A stretch of DNA of 64,000 nucleotides from Allobosea sp. (GTDB lineage: Bacteria > Pseudomonadota > Alphaproteobacteria > Rhizobiales > Beijerinckiaceae). A program made the position numbers and the translations under genes. The notes under the pieces were generated by a model. The model made no database searches. It saw nothing but the letters and a program-made list of their open reading frames with translations, and was not told the DNA's origin. Positions 57,251 through 64,000 of this stretch are shown piece after piece. Location: the NCBI RefSeq assembly GCF_030695125.1, contig NZ_JAUYTP010000045.1, forward strand, positions 1 to 64,000, read 5' to 3'. Position 1 is the first letter of the stretch; each line of letters opens with the position of its first letter.

Positions 57251-58788
57251 CACGGAATCTCCTCGGCCGCCGCCTTCGCCTTGGCGGCGCGGCGGGCGAA
57301 CTTCTCGCGGAAATCGGGATGCAGTTGCGGCGTGTCCTGCCAGGTGCCGGCGGTGTCGCCCTCGCCGACGCCGGCGAAGAACGCCTTCATCGCGTCCATG
57401 CGGCCCTTGTTGCCGATGGCGGCGTTGACGACCTGGGCGAGCGAACCGGCACCGGCGGGCCCGAAGAGCGGCCGCGCCGAGATCAGGTTAGTGAAGTAGA
57501 GGCCGGGAATACCGAGCTGCTTGGCCTTCTGCACCACCGGCGTGGTGCCGATCGCGAGATCGGGCTGGAATTCGGCCATCGCCGCCAGATCCTGCTCGAG
57601 CGTGGCGCGGAAATTGACCATCACGCCGCGTGCCGCCAGCCACTCGCGGTCGGGCTCCGACCAGGGCGTGCGCGGGCAGGCGGTGCCGACATAGCGCAGA
57701 TCGGCGCCGCTCTCGACGAGCAGCCGCGCCACCAGAAGCTCCGAGCCTTCATAGCCTGACAGCGTGATCCGGCCGTTGATCGGCATCGCCGAGAGCGCGC
57801 CGCGGATCGCCGGGACCAGCCGGTTCTGCGCCGCTTCGACCAGCGGCCTGGCGACGCCGCAAGCCTCACCGATCGCCGACAGCCAGGCGACCGTGCCCTC
57901 GACGCCGACCGGGCCGGAGCCGACGATGCTGCGCCCCGCCGCTTCGAACTCGCGGATGGAGGCGGTGTAGAAGGGGTGGATCGCCGCCACGACGGCGCAG
58001 TCGAGCGCGGCATAGAGCTCGCGCCATTCCCGCGTCGGCACGACCGGGCCGGCCGCCAGGCCCAGGGGCTCGAGCATCATGCCGATGCCGACGGGGTCGG
58101 CCGGGAACATCTCGCCGAGCAGGGTGACCGTCGGGCGCTCCTCGCGGCCGGCGCGCGGCGCCTGGACCGGGCCGGCCTCGGCCTCCTTGCGGGCATAAGC
58201 CAGCATGGCGCCTGCCAGCACGTCCTTGGCCTCGGCATGGGTCGGCACACCGAAGCCCGGCACGTCGATCCCGATGATGCGGACGCCGTTGATCTCCTTG
58301 GGCAGGAGCCGCAGCGGCACGCCCGAGGCCGAGGGCACGCAGAGATTGGTGACGACGATGGTGTCGTAGAGCGCGGGGTCGGCGAGTTGGAACACCGCCT
58401 CGCGGATGTCCTCGAACAGCTTGCCCGTGACCAGCGTCTCGGAATTGAACGGCACATAGCCGACCGAGCGCCGCGCGCCGTAGAAATGCGAGGTAAAGGT
58501 CAGCCCGTAGACGCAGCAGGCCGAGCCCGACAGCACCGTCGCGGTGCGCCGCATCCGCAGCCCGACGCGCAATGAGCCGAAGGCCGGGCACATGCTCTGC
58601 GGCTTGTCGTGGGGCCCGACGGGATAGTCCTTGGCGAAGCGCTCCAGCATCTCGGCGTTGCCCGCCGCGGTGGCCGCGCTGCGCAGCGCCTCCTTGCCGG
58701 AATGGCAGCCCAGCCCATCACCTTCAGTCGCCGCCGCGTTGATCGCGGGGGCGGAGGCGGCGTCGGGAAGAGGCTGATGGACGGTCAT
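57250..58788 (-). CDS. bchY: Chlorophyllide a reductase subunit Y
   Basis: A 512-residue NifD-like partner of BchZ. Family features include [60 protein letters not shown] and [19 protein letters not shown], which hold the cluster cysteines. ATG 58788 is chosen as the start that directly precedes the conserved region. It lies 8 nt after bchX and overlaps bchZ. Confidence 0.95.
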   Translation of the reverse strand: MTVHQPLPDAASAPAINAAATEGDGLGCHSGKEALRSAATAAGNAEMLERFAKDYPVGPHDKPQSMCPAFGSLRVGLRMRRTATVLSGSACCVYGLTFTSHFYGARRSVGYVPFNSETLVTGKLFEDIREAVFQLADPALYDTIVVTNLCVPSASGVPLRLLPKEINGVRIIGIDVPGFGVPTHAEAKDVLAGAMLAYARKEAEAGPVQAPRAGREERPTVTLLGEMFPADPVGIGMMLEPLGLAAGPVVPTREWRELYAALDCAVVAAIHPFYTASIREFEAAGRSIVGSGPVGVEGTVAWLSAIGEACGVARPLVEAAQNRLVPAIRGALSAMPINGRITLSGYEGSELLVARLLVESGADLRYVGTACPRTPWSEPDREWLAARGVMVNFRATLEQDLAAMAEFQPDLAIGTTPVVQKAKQLGIPGLYFTNLISARPLFGPAGAGSLAQVVNAAIGNKGRMDAMKAFFAGVGEGDTAGTWQDTPQLHPDFREKFARRAAKAKAAAEEIP

Positions 58789-58796
58789 GATGCGCC

Positions 58797-59813
58797 TCAG
58801 ACCTGGTCGTAGACGACTTCGAGGGTCGTCTTCTTGAGGGCGGAGGGGCCGCACATGTCTTCGAGCGTGGCGGGCACCAGCACGACGTCGCGGCCGGTGC
58901 TTTCGCTCGAGAACAGGCCGAGCAGCGCATCCTGCGTCAGCGGCGTCGGCCGCACCGGCGGCGCCTCGGAGACGTTGAGGCCCAGCTCCTCGAACAGCGG
59001 CGCCCAGACATCGCCAGGCCGCCCGATGATCTCGTAATTGGCGCTCTTCTTGCGGATGTCGTCATTGGCGGGAATGGCGGCGAGAACCGGGATCCCGACC
59101 TTGTCGCAGAAGGCCTGCGCCTCGCCGGTACCGTCATCCTTGTTGATGACCATCCCGGCGACGCCGACATTGCCGCCGAGCCTGCGGAAATACTCCACCG
59201 CCGAGCAGACATTGTTGGCGACGTAGAGCGACTGCAGGTCGTTGGAGCCGACAACGATGACCTTCTGGCACATGTCGCGGGCGATCGGCAGGCCGAAGCC
59301 GCCGCAGACCACGTCGCCGAGGAAGTCGAGCAGGACGAAGTCGAAGCCCCAGTCGTGGAAGCCGAGCTTCTCCAGCAGCTCGAAGCCATGAATGATGCCG
59401 CGCCCGCCGCAGCCGCGGCCGACCTCCGGCCCGCCGAGCTCCATCGCGTAGACGCCGTCGCGCTTGAAGCAGACATCGCCGATCTGGACCTCTTCGCCCG
59501 CCGCCTTCTTCCGCGACGAGGTCTCGATGATCGTCGGGCAGGCCCTGCCGCCGAACAGCAGCGAGGTGGTGTCGGATTTCGGATCGCAGCCGATCAGCAG
59601 GACCTTCTTGCCCTGCTGGGCCATCATGTAGCTGAGATTGGCGAGCGTGAAGGATTTGCCGATGCCGCCCTTGCCGTAGATCGCGATGATCTGCGTTTCC
59701 TTGGTCGGGGCGGTCGTGACGACCGCGTCCTGCGGCTGGGCGGCCTCGTCGCGCAGGCGAGCGGCCATGGCGGCAGCCGGAGACGGGACGGGGTTTCGAA
59801 TCTGGATGTTCAC
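58797..59813 (-). CDS. bchX: Chlorophyllide a reductase iron-sulfur ATPase BchX
   Basis: A 338-residue NifH-like electron donor to BchYZ. The P-loop is [16 protein letters not shown] (about residues 45-60); CDPKSDTTSLLFGG and the cluster cysteines in EVGRGCGGRGIIHG and [13 protein letters not shown] are clear. GTG 59813 is taken as start because it overlaps the bchC stop by 4 nt (GTGA); an ATG at 59828 is an alternative. It is a paralogue of BchL at 44005. Confidence 0.95.
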   Translation of the reverse strand: MNIQIRNPVPSPAAAMAARLRDEAAQPQDAVVTTAPTKETQIIAIYGKGGIGKSFTLANLSYMMAQQGKKVLLIGCDPKSDTTSLLFGGRACPTIIETSSRKKAAGEEVQIGDVCFKRDGVYAMELGGPEVGRGCGGRGIIHGFELLEKLGFHDWGFDFVLLDFLGDVVCGGFGLPIARDMCQKVIVVGSNDLQSLYVANNVCSAVEYFRRLGGNVGVAGMVINKDDGTGEAQAFCDKVGIPVLAAIPANDDIRKKSANYEIIGRPGDVWAPLFEELGLNVSEAPPVRPTPLTQDALLGLFSSESTGRDVVLVPATLEDMCGPSALKKTTLEVVYDQV

Positions 59814-60742
59814 GAGGCGGCACTCCAATCCAGGATCATCTTGAGGCAGGACGGATCGCTGAAAGCGGTGCGATAGGCAGCCGGCGCGTCATTGGCCGGG
59901 GCGCTGTGGGTGATGAGCCCGTCCAGCGAGAGCCTTCCGTCGGAAAGGAGGGCCAGGACGACGTCGAGATCGGCCTGGCGCCATTCGGCGGCGACGCGCA
60001 GCCGCGCCTCGCGCATGAAGGCGGGCGGAAAGGCAAACGAGATCGGCTGGTCGTAGAAGCCGGCGAGCACGATCTCGCCCTGCGGGGCGAGCCGGCCGAT
60101 CAGCGTGTCGACCAAAGCGGAGTCGCCGCTGACGTCGTAGATCGCGCGGTAATCCTTGCGGCTGTCATCCCCGGGCGCGACGACGGCGTAGCCCTGGGCC
60201 CCCGTGGCGCGCAGCGGGTTGGTCTCCCAGACGACGGGTGCGCCGCCATGGGCGACCGCGATGCGGGCGAGCAGGCGGCCGAGCACGCCATGGCCGATGA
60301 TCAGATCCGGCAGCGCTGCGCCGGCCAGGGCATGCTGGGCGGTGCCCGCAAGCGCCAGCAGGACGCCGGCCTGGCCGAGTTCCTCGGAGATGGCCACGGC
60401 CTTGGCGCCGGGCACGACGAGATGGGACGAGGCGCCGCCGAACAGCCCGCGCGCCTCCTTGAAGCCGCGGGAGCCGGGCACGAAGACGAGATCGCCGACG
60501 CTGCGCCCCGAGGCGTCACCGGCCTGGATGACCCGGCCGACCGATTCGTAACCCGGCACCAGCGGATAGCCCATGCCCGGGAAGGCCGGCATCCGGCCCG
60601 ACCAGAGCAGGCGCTCGGTGCCTGTCGAAATCCCGCTCCATTGGGTGGCGACGACGACGTCCTCAGGGCCGGCGGCGACGAGCTCGAGCTGGCTCAGAAC
60701 CAGATGCTCGGGCCTTTCGACGAGGACTGCCAGCGCATGCAT
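59810..60742 (-). CDS. bchC: 3-hydroxyethyl bacteriochlorophyllide a dehydrogenase BchC
   Basis: A 310-residue MDR-family oxidoreductase that oxidises the C3 hydroxyethyl to acetyl. Recognised by VATQWSGISTGTERLLWSGR, YPLVPGYESVGRVIQAG and SRGFKEARGLFGGASSHLVV. The nucleotide-binding LIIGHGVLGRLLARIAV is also clear. ATG 60742 starts at the family N-terminus. It opens the bchCXYZ-puf superoperon; two PpsR operators 8 bp apart lie in its 107-bp promoter region, an arrangement known from Rhodobacter bchC. Confidence 0.94.
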   Translation of the reverse strand: MHALAVLVERPEHLVLSQLELVAAGPEDVVVATQWSGISTGTERLLWSGRMPAFPGMGYPLVPGYESVGRVIQAGDASGRSVGDLVFVPGSRGFKEARGLFGGASSHLVVPGAKAVAISEELGQAGVLLALAGTAQHALAGAALPDLIIGHGVLGRLLARIAVAHGGAPVVWETNPLRATGAQGYAVVAPGDDSRKDYRAIYDVSGDSALVDTLIGRLAPQGEIVLAGFYDQPISFAFPPAFMREARLRVAAEWRQADLDVVLALLSDGRLSLDGLITHSAPANDAPAAYRTAFSDPSCLKMILDWSAAS

Positions 60743-60796
60743 CGGAGCACTTTCGAGGTCGGGAGCCGGCCGCACTGGCCCGCTTGATCGCCTGAC

Positions 60797-60814
60797 TGTC
60801 AGGTTATCGGAACA
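60797..60814. promoter_or_regulatory. PpsR/CrtJ operator over the bchC -10 region
   Basis: TGTCAGGTTATCGGAACA, TGT-N12-ACA. It covers a candidate -10, TAACCT, on the minus strand (60801-60806). It lies 8 bp from the partner at 60823. Confidence 0.72.
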
Positions 60815-60822
60815 TTCTAAGG

Positions 60823-60840
60823 TGTCAAATTGAATTTACA
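60823..60840. promoter_or_regulatory. PpsR/CrtJ operator over the bchC -35
   Basis: TGTCAAATTGAATTTACA, TGT-N12-ACA. On the minus strand it ends TTGACA, a consensus -35 placed 16 bp before TAACCT. Confidence 0.75.
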
Positions 60841-60849
60841 CTTATTGTG

Positions 60850-62016
60850 TCAAGCGACACGTGCAGTCAGTCCGCCGGTCAGCAAAGGGCGCCGCGTCTT
60901 CAGCCGGCGAACATCGGAAAACCCCGCATCGAGCAGGAATTGCGTCAATTCGGCGGGGCTACGCGCCCGGCCGCTGCCCATGGCGAGCAGGTAGAAGGCG
61001 AAATAGGCCTCCGCCATCCGCTGCGTCTCGGGCGAGCCCGCCATCGGCTCGGCGATGAGCAGCGTCCCGCCCGGCGGCAGGCAGGCGCGAACCCGCGCCA
61101 GCAATCCCCGCACCGCGTCGTCGTCATGGTCGTGCAGCACCCGGACCAGCGTCACGAGATCGGCGCCCTCGGGAAGCGAGTCGCGGTGCATGTCGCCGCC
61201 GAGCGTGCTGGCGCGCGCGCCCAGCCCTTCCGCCGCGAACCGGTCCTGCGCCCGCTCGGCCACCGCCGGCAGGTCGAACAGCGTCAGCGCCGGGCCGGCC
61301 GCGTGCCGCGCCACGCGGATCAGGAAAGCCCCCTCCCCGCCGCCGACATCGAGAATACGGCGATGGCCCGAGAAGTCGTAGGCCGCGAGAATGTCGTCGG
61401 CGACGAAATGCTGGGACTGCGCCATCAGGGTGCTGTAGGCGGCAACCTCGGCTGCGGGCGCCGCAGCCGGTTGCTCGGCGGTCGCATAGGCCCAGTAGCC
61501 CGACAGCGCGGTCGGCCCCGTCCCGCCGCGCAGCAGCGCCACCGGATCGGCGAGATCGCCATAGAGCAGATCGTGATGGGCGATCATCGCCCCGACGCCG
61601 GGATTGCCGAGCAACGCCGCTCCCAGCATGGCGAGCCCGTAGCGTCCGCCGCTGCGACGCTCGACCAGGTCGAGCGCGGCCGCGGCCCCGAGCAGACGCT
61701 CGGTCGCGCTCTCGGTCATCGCGAGGCGCGGCGCCAGTCCGGCCACGCTGCGCGGCCCCGCTTCGAGGATGCGGAACAGGTCGAGCTGGACGCAGGCCTG
61801 CAGCACCTGCGCATAGACGAAGCCGGCGCAGAGATCGAACAGCGCCTGCGACTGCCGCTGCGCGATCGGCTTGGTCAGGGGGAAGGAGGCGGCGAAGCGC
61901 TGGAAGCGCGGGCTCGCCACCAGCCGGTTGCGCCATCCCGCCAGCCGGTCGGCCAGCGAGACCGGCCGGACCGGTTCCGCGACAGGCCCGGCGGCTGGGA
62001 CCGACGCCGGAGGCAC
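60850..62016 (-). CDS. crtF: Hydroxyneurosporene / demethylspheroidene O-methyltransferase CrtF
   Basis: A 388-residue SAM methyltransferase that methylates the 1-hydroxy group of carotenoids. The family opening is FPLTKPIAQRQSQALFDLCA. The SAM motif is RRILDVGGGEGAFLIRVARH (about residue 230), and LVTLVRVLHDHDDDAVRGLL and GGTLLIAEPMAGSPETQRMA follow. The likely start is GTG 62016, 2 nt after the crtE stop. It precedes bchC as in Rhodobacter. Confidence 0.93.
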   Translation of the reverse strand: MPPASVPAAGPVAEPVRPVSLADRLAGWRNRLVASPRFQRFAASFPLTKPIAQRQSQALFDLCAGFVYAQVLQACVQLDLFRILEAGPRSVAGLAPRLAMTESATERLLGAAAALDLVERRSGGRYGLAMLGAALLGNPGVGAMIAHHDLLYGDLADPVALLRGGTGPTALSGYWAYATAEQPAAAPAAEVAAYSTLMAQSQHFVADDILAAYDFSGHRRILDVGGGEGAFLIRVARHAAGPALTLFDLPAVAERAQDRFAAEGLGARASTLGGDMHRDSLPEGADLVTLVRVLHDHDDDAVRGLLARVRACLPPGGTLLIAEPMAGSPETQRMAEAYFAFYLLAMGSGRARSPAELTQFLLDAGFSDVRRLKTRRPLLTGGLTARVA

Positions 62017-62018
62017 GG

Positions 62019-62888
62019 TCAGGCCGCGCGACGCTGCAGGCTTTCCGGCAGGAAGCTCTTGGCCGTGAGGCCGATCAGCGTCCCCAGATCCTGGCGGCCG
62101 GGGCAGGCCGGGATCGCAGCGATCGCCTCCAGCACCAGCGCGTCGAGATGGGCAATCGCCGGGCCGAGCCCATAGGCCGAGGCGTAGTTGGGGCGCAGAT
62201 GCGCCGCGTCCTGGCCACAGGGCTTGCCGAGTTCCTGGGGCGTCGCAGCGACGTCGCGGATGTCGTCGGCGACCTGGAAGGCCTCGCCGAGCTTTTCCCC
62301 AAGCCAGCGCCAGTCCTGATGCGCGACACCGGCAGCCGCGGCGCCCGCCATGGTCGCGCCGGCAAACAGCGCCCCGGTCTTGGCCTGGTGGTAGAGCGCG
62401 CAGTCGATGGCCGCTTCCGATTCCCAGGCCTGCCCGGCGACGATGCCGCCACGGCTGCCGACAGCGGCGCTGACGACCCGCACCAGCGTCGCCAGATTCT
62501 GCGGCTGGCGGGCGGCGGCCTCGGCCAGCGTCTCGAAGGCGAGCACGATCAGCGCATCGCCGGCCAGCACCGCCAGCGGCTCGCCATAGGCCTTGTGGAC
62601 CGAGGCCTTGCCGCGCCGCATCGCGGCATCGTCGAAGCAGGGCAGATCGTCATGCACGAGCGAGGCGCAGTGCAGGAATTCGATCGCTGCAGCGGCGGCG
62701 TTCGCGATAATCGGCTCGGGATCGCCGCAGGCTCTGGCGACGGCCAGCGTCAGGCGCGGCCTGATCCGCGCGCCGCCAGGAAACACCGCATGACGCATCG
62801 CCTGGGCAAGCAGCGGCGGGCAATTCTGCAGATGGGAAGCCACGATGGCGGCGTCGAGGGTCTGTTCGATCCGTGTCCCGGTATCCAT
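62019..62888 (-). CDS. crtE: Geranylgeranyl diphosphate synthase CrtE
   Basis: A 289-residue trans-prenyltransferase that makes the C20 precursor for carotenoids and the bacteriochlorophyll tail. The first Asp-rich motif is LVHDDLPCFDDAAMRRGKAS, and the second FQVADDIRDVAATPQELGKP. PGGARIRPRLTLAVA near the N-terminus and TKTGALFAGATM-like residues fit. AAGGGGGAT precedes ATG 62888. It is divergent from crtD across a 102-bp operator region. Confidence 0.95.
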   Translation of the reverse strand: MDTGTRIEQTLDAAIVASHLQNCPPLLAQAMRHAVFPGGARIRPRLTLAVARACGDPEPIIANAAAAAIEFLHCASLVHDDLPCFDDAAMRRGKASVHKAYGEPLAVLAGDALIVLAFETLAEAAARQPQNLATLVRVVSAAVGSRGGIVAGQAWESEAAIDCALYHQAKTGALFAGATMAGAAAAGVAHQDWRWLGEKLGEAFQVADDIRDVAATPQELGKPCGQDAAHLRPNYASAYGLGPAIAHLDALVLEAIAAIPACPGRQDLGTLIGLTAKSFLPESLQRRAA

Positions 62889-62910
62889 CACGATCCCCCT
62901 TGCGAATGAG

Positions 62911-62928
62911 CGTTCTTTCAAACTGACA
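62911..62928. promoter_or_regulatory. Degenerate PpsR/CrtJ operator between crtE and crtD
   Basis: CGTTCTTTCAAACTGACA, one base from TGT-N12-ACA. It is 7 bp from the better site at 62936, on the crtE side. Confidence 0.5.
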
Positions 62929-62935
62929 TCTTATG

Positions 62936-62953
62936 TGTCAATAAGACTGGACA
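62936..62953. promoter_or_regulatory. PpsR/CrtJ operator between crtE and crtD
   Basis: TGTCAATAAGACTGGACA, a perfect TGTC-N10-GACA-type site. On the minus strand it ends TTGACA, a -35 oriented toward crtE; it can also block the divergent crtD promoter. Confidence 0.75.
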
Positions 62954-62990
62954 GTTGTGAGTGTGAAGTCAACCCGCACGAGGCCGCCGC

Positions 62991-64000
62991 TTGGGCACTC
63001 CCCGCATCCTCGTCATCGGCGCCGGCATCGGCGGCCTGGTCCCCGCCCTTTTGCTGGCCGGGCGGGGCTGCGACGTCACCCTGGTCGAGAAGGCGGACGC
63101 CCCCGGCGGCAAGATGCGCGAGGTCGCGGTCGGCGGCCGCAGGCTGGATGCCGGCCCGACCGTGATGACGATGCGATGGGTCTTCGACCGCGTCTTTGAG
63201 GAGGTCGGCGCGAGCCTCGACGATCACCTCGCCCTGACTCCCGCTTCCGTCCTCGCCCGCCACGCCTGGAGCGAGACGCAGCGGCTCGACCTCTTCGCCG
63301 ATCGCGCGGCCTCGGCGGATGCGATCTCAGCCTTCGCCGGGCCCGCCGAGGGCCGCAACTACCTCGCCTTCTGCGATCAGGCGCGCGGCATTCACGACGC
63401 GCTGAAGGACAGCTTCATGGCCCGCGAGCGGCCGAGCCTGCTGGGGCTGGTGCAGCACACGGGGCTCGGCGGCCTGCGCCAGCTCTGGGGCGCGAGCCCG
63501 TTCGGAACGCTGTGGGATGCGCTCGGCCAGTCCTTCCAGGACCAGCGCCTGCGCCAGCTCTTCGGCCGCTACGCCACCTATTGCGGCTCGTCGCCCTTCG
63601 CCGCGCCCGCGACGCTGATGCTGGTCGCCCATGTCGAGCAGGAGGGGGTCTGGCTGGTCGAGGGCGGCATGCACCGACTCGCCCGAACCCTGGCCGACCT
63701 CGCCACGGCGAAGGGCGCGCGGCTGCGCTACGGCGAGGCCATCAGCGAGATCCTGATCGAGGGCGGTCGCGCGGCCGGCGTGCGCCTGGCCGGCGGCGAG
63801 ACGCTGCGCGCCGACGCGGTCGTCAGCAATGCCGACGTCAACGCCATCGCCACCGGCCGTTTCGGCCAGGCCGCCGCCCGCTTCGCGACGCCGACCAAGC
63901 CCGCCGAGCGCTCGCTCTCGGCCCTGACCTTAACCGCGGTCGCGCAGACCAGCGGCTTTCCGCTGCACCGGCACAATGTCTTCTTCTCGCGCGACTATGC
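62991..64000 (+). CDS. crtD: 1-hydroxycarotenoid 3,4-desaturase CrtD, 3' end cut by window edge
   Basis: The first 336 residues of a carotenoid desaturase. TTG 62991 is the only in-frame start after a stop at 62964 and has GAGG seven bases upstream. The FAD motif is ILVIGAGIGGLVPALLLAGR, followed by GPTVMTMRWVFDRVFEEVG. The FGRYATYCGSSPFAAPATLM and VEQEGVWLVEGGMHRLARTL blocks point to CrtD rather than CrtI. It introduces the 3,4 double bond in spheroidene/spirilloxanthin synthesis. It is divergent from crtE, matching the Rhodobacter crtD-crtE layout. Confidence 0.92.
   Translation, partial: MGTPRILVIGAGIGGLVPALLLAGRGCDVTLVEKADAPGGKMREVAVGGRRLDAGPTVMTMRWVFDRVFEEVGASLDDHLALTPASVLARHAWSETQRLDLFADRAASADAISAFAGPAEGRNYLAFCDQARGIHDALKDSFMARERPSLLGLVQHTGLGGLRQLWGASPFGTLWDALGQSFQDQRLRQLFGRYATYCGSSPFAAPATLMLVAHVEQEGVWLVEGGMHRLARTLADLATAKGARLRYGEAISEILIEGGRAAGVRLAGGETLRADAVVSNADVNAIATGRFGQAAARFATPTKPAERSLSALTLTAVAQTSGFPLHRHNVFFSRDY

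Noticed and set aside
62931-63263. A 110-codon reverse frame opposite crtD
   Set aside because: Crosses the crtE/crtD operators and lacks any domain pattern.

Overview
The window is high-GC DNA that reads as an alphaproteobacterium, most likely Hyphomicrobiales (Rhizobiales). The evidence is gene content and order: a purple-bacterial photosynthesis gene cluster (PGC) with oxygen-dependent AcsF, its partner BciE, two PpsR repressors, a B12-binding PpaA/AerR antirepressor, and hemA at the end of the puh operon. No genus is claimed. There are no rRNA, tRNA, CRISPR or IS elements that I can support.

Positions 1-24 kb are accessory and respiratory. In order: a VIT-type Fe/Mn carrier (cut by the left edge); a large autotransporter; a phnDCE-type phosphonate/phosphite ABC importer with a fused double permease; a small PepSY protein divergent from an OmpR-type two-component system; a DUF2271 / PepSY-flavodoxin-reductase / ApbE operon; a copper-type RND efflux operon behind a CueR/HmrR-like promoter; PPK2; and a cyanide-insensitive bd quinol oxidase (cydAB plus a DUF2474 peptide). 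Three near-identical copies of TTCAG-N6-GTCAGCTT precede the PepSY gene, the response regulator and the DUF2271 operon, so I infer these form one regulon.

Positions 24-64 kb are the PGC. tspO faces hemC. A membrane-anchored alpha/beta hydrolase, bchG and bchH follow on the minus strand. Next come ppsR2 (+), a small membrane ORF-bchP-pucC-like operon (-), ppsR1 and ppaA (-), then one long plus-strand operon: bchF-N-B-(bchH relic)-L-M-lhaA-puhABC-bciE-acsF-puhE-hemA. It converges on the minus-strand superoperon crtEF-bchCXYZ-pufQBALM, and crtD starts divergently at the right edge. Together these make 5-aminolevulinate, carry out most of bacteriochlorophyll a synthesis, attach the tail, make part of the spheroidene/spirilloxanthin-type carotenoid, and build the LH1-reaction-centre core. 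bchI, bchD, crtB, crtI, crtC, pufC and LH2 genes are not in the window.

Regulation is unusually legible. TGT-N12-ACA PpsR/CrtJ operators occur in pairs before bchH, the pucC-like/bchP operon, bchF, bchC and crtE/crtD, in two spacing architectures, and each pair carries a TTGACA-type -35 at the same edge of one operator. Other notable items are a 132-bp palindromic element inserted in frame in bchB, an apparent bchH remnant at its ancestral place between bchB and bchL, a strong pufA-pufL intercistronic hairpin, and a tandem 17-bp duplication carrying the pufM ribosome binding site.
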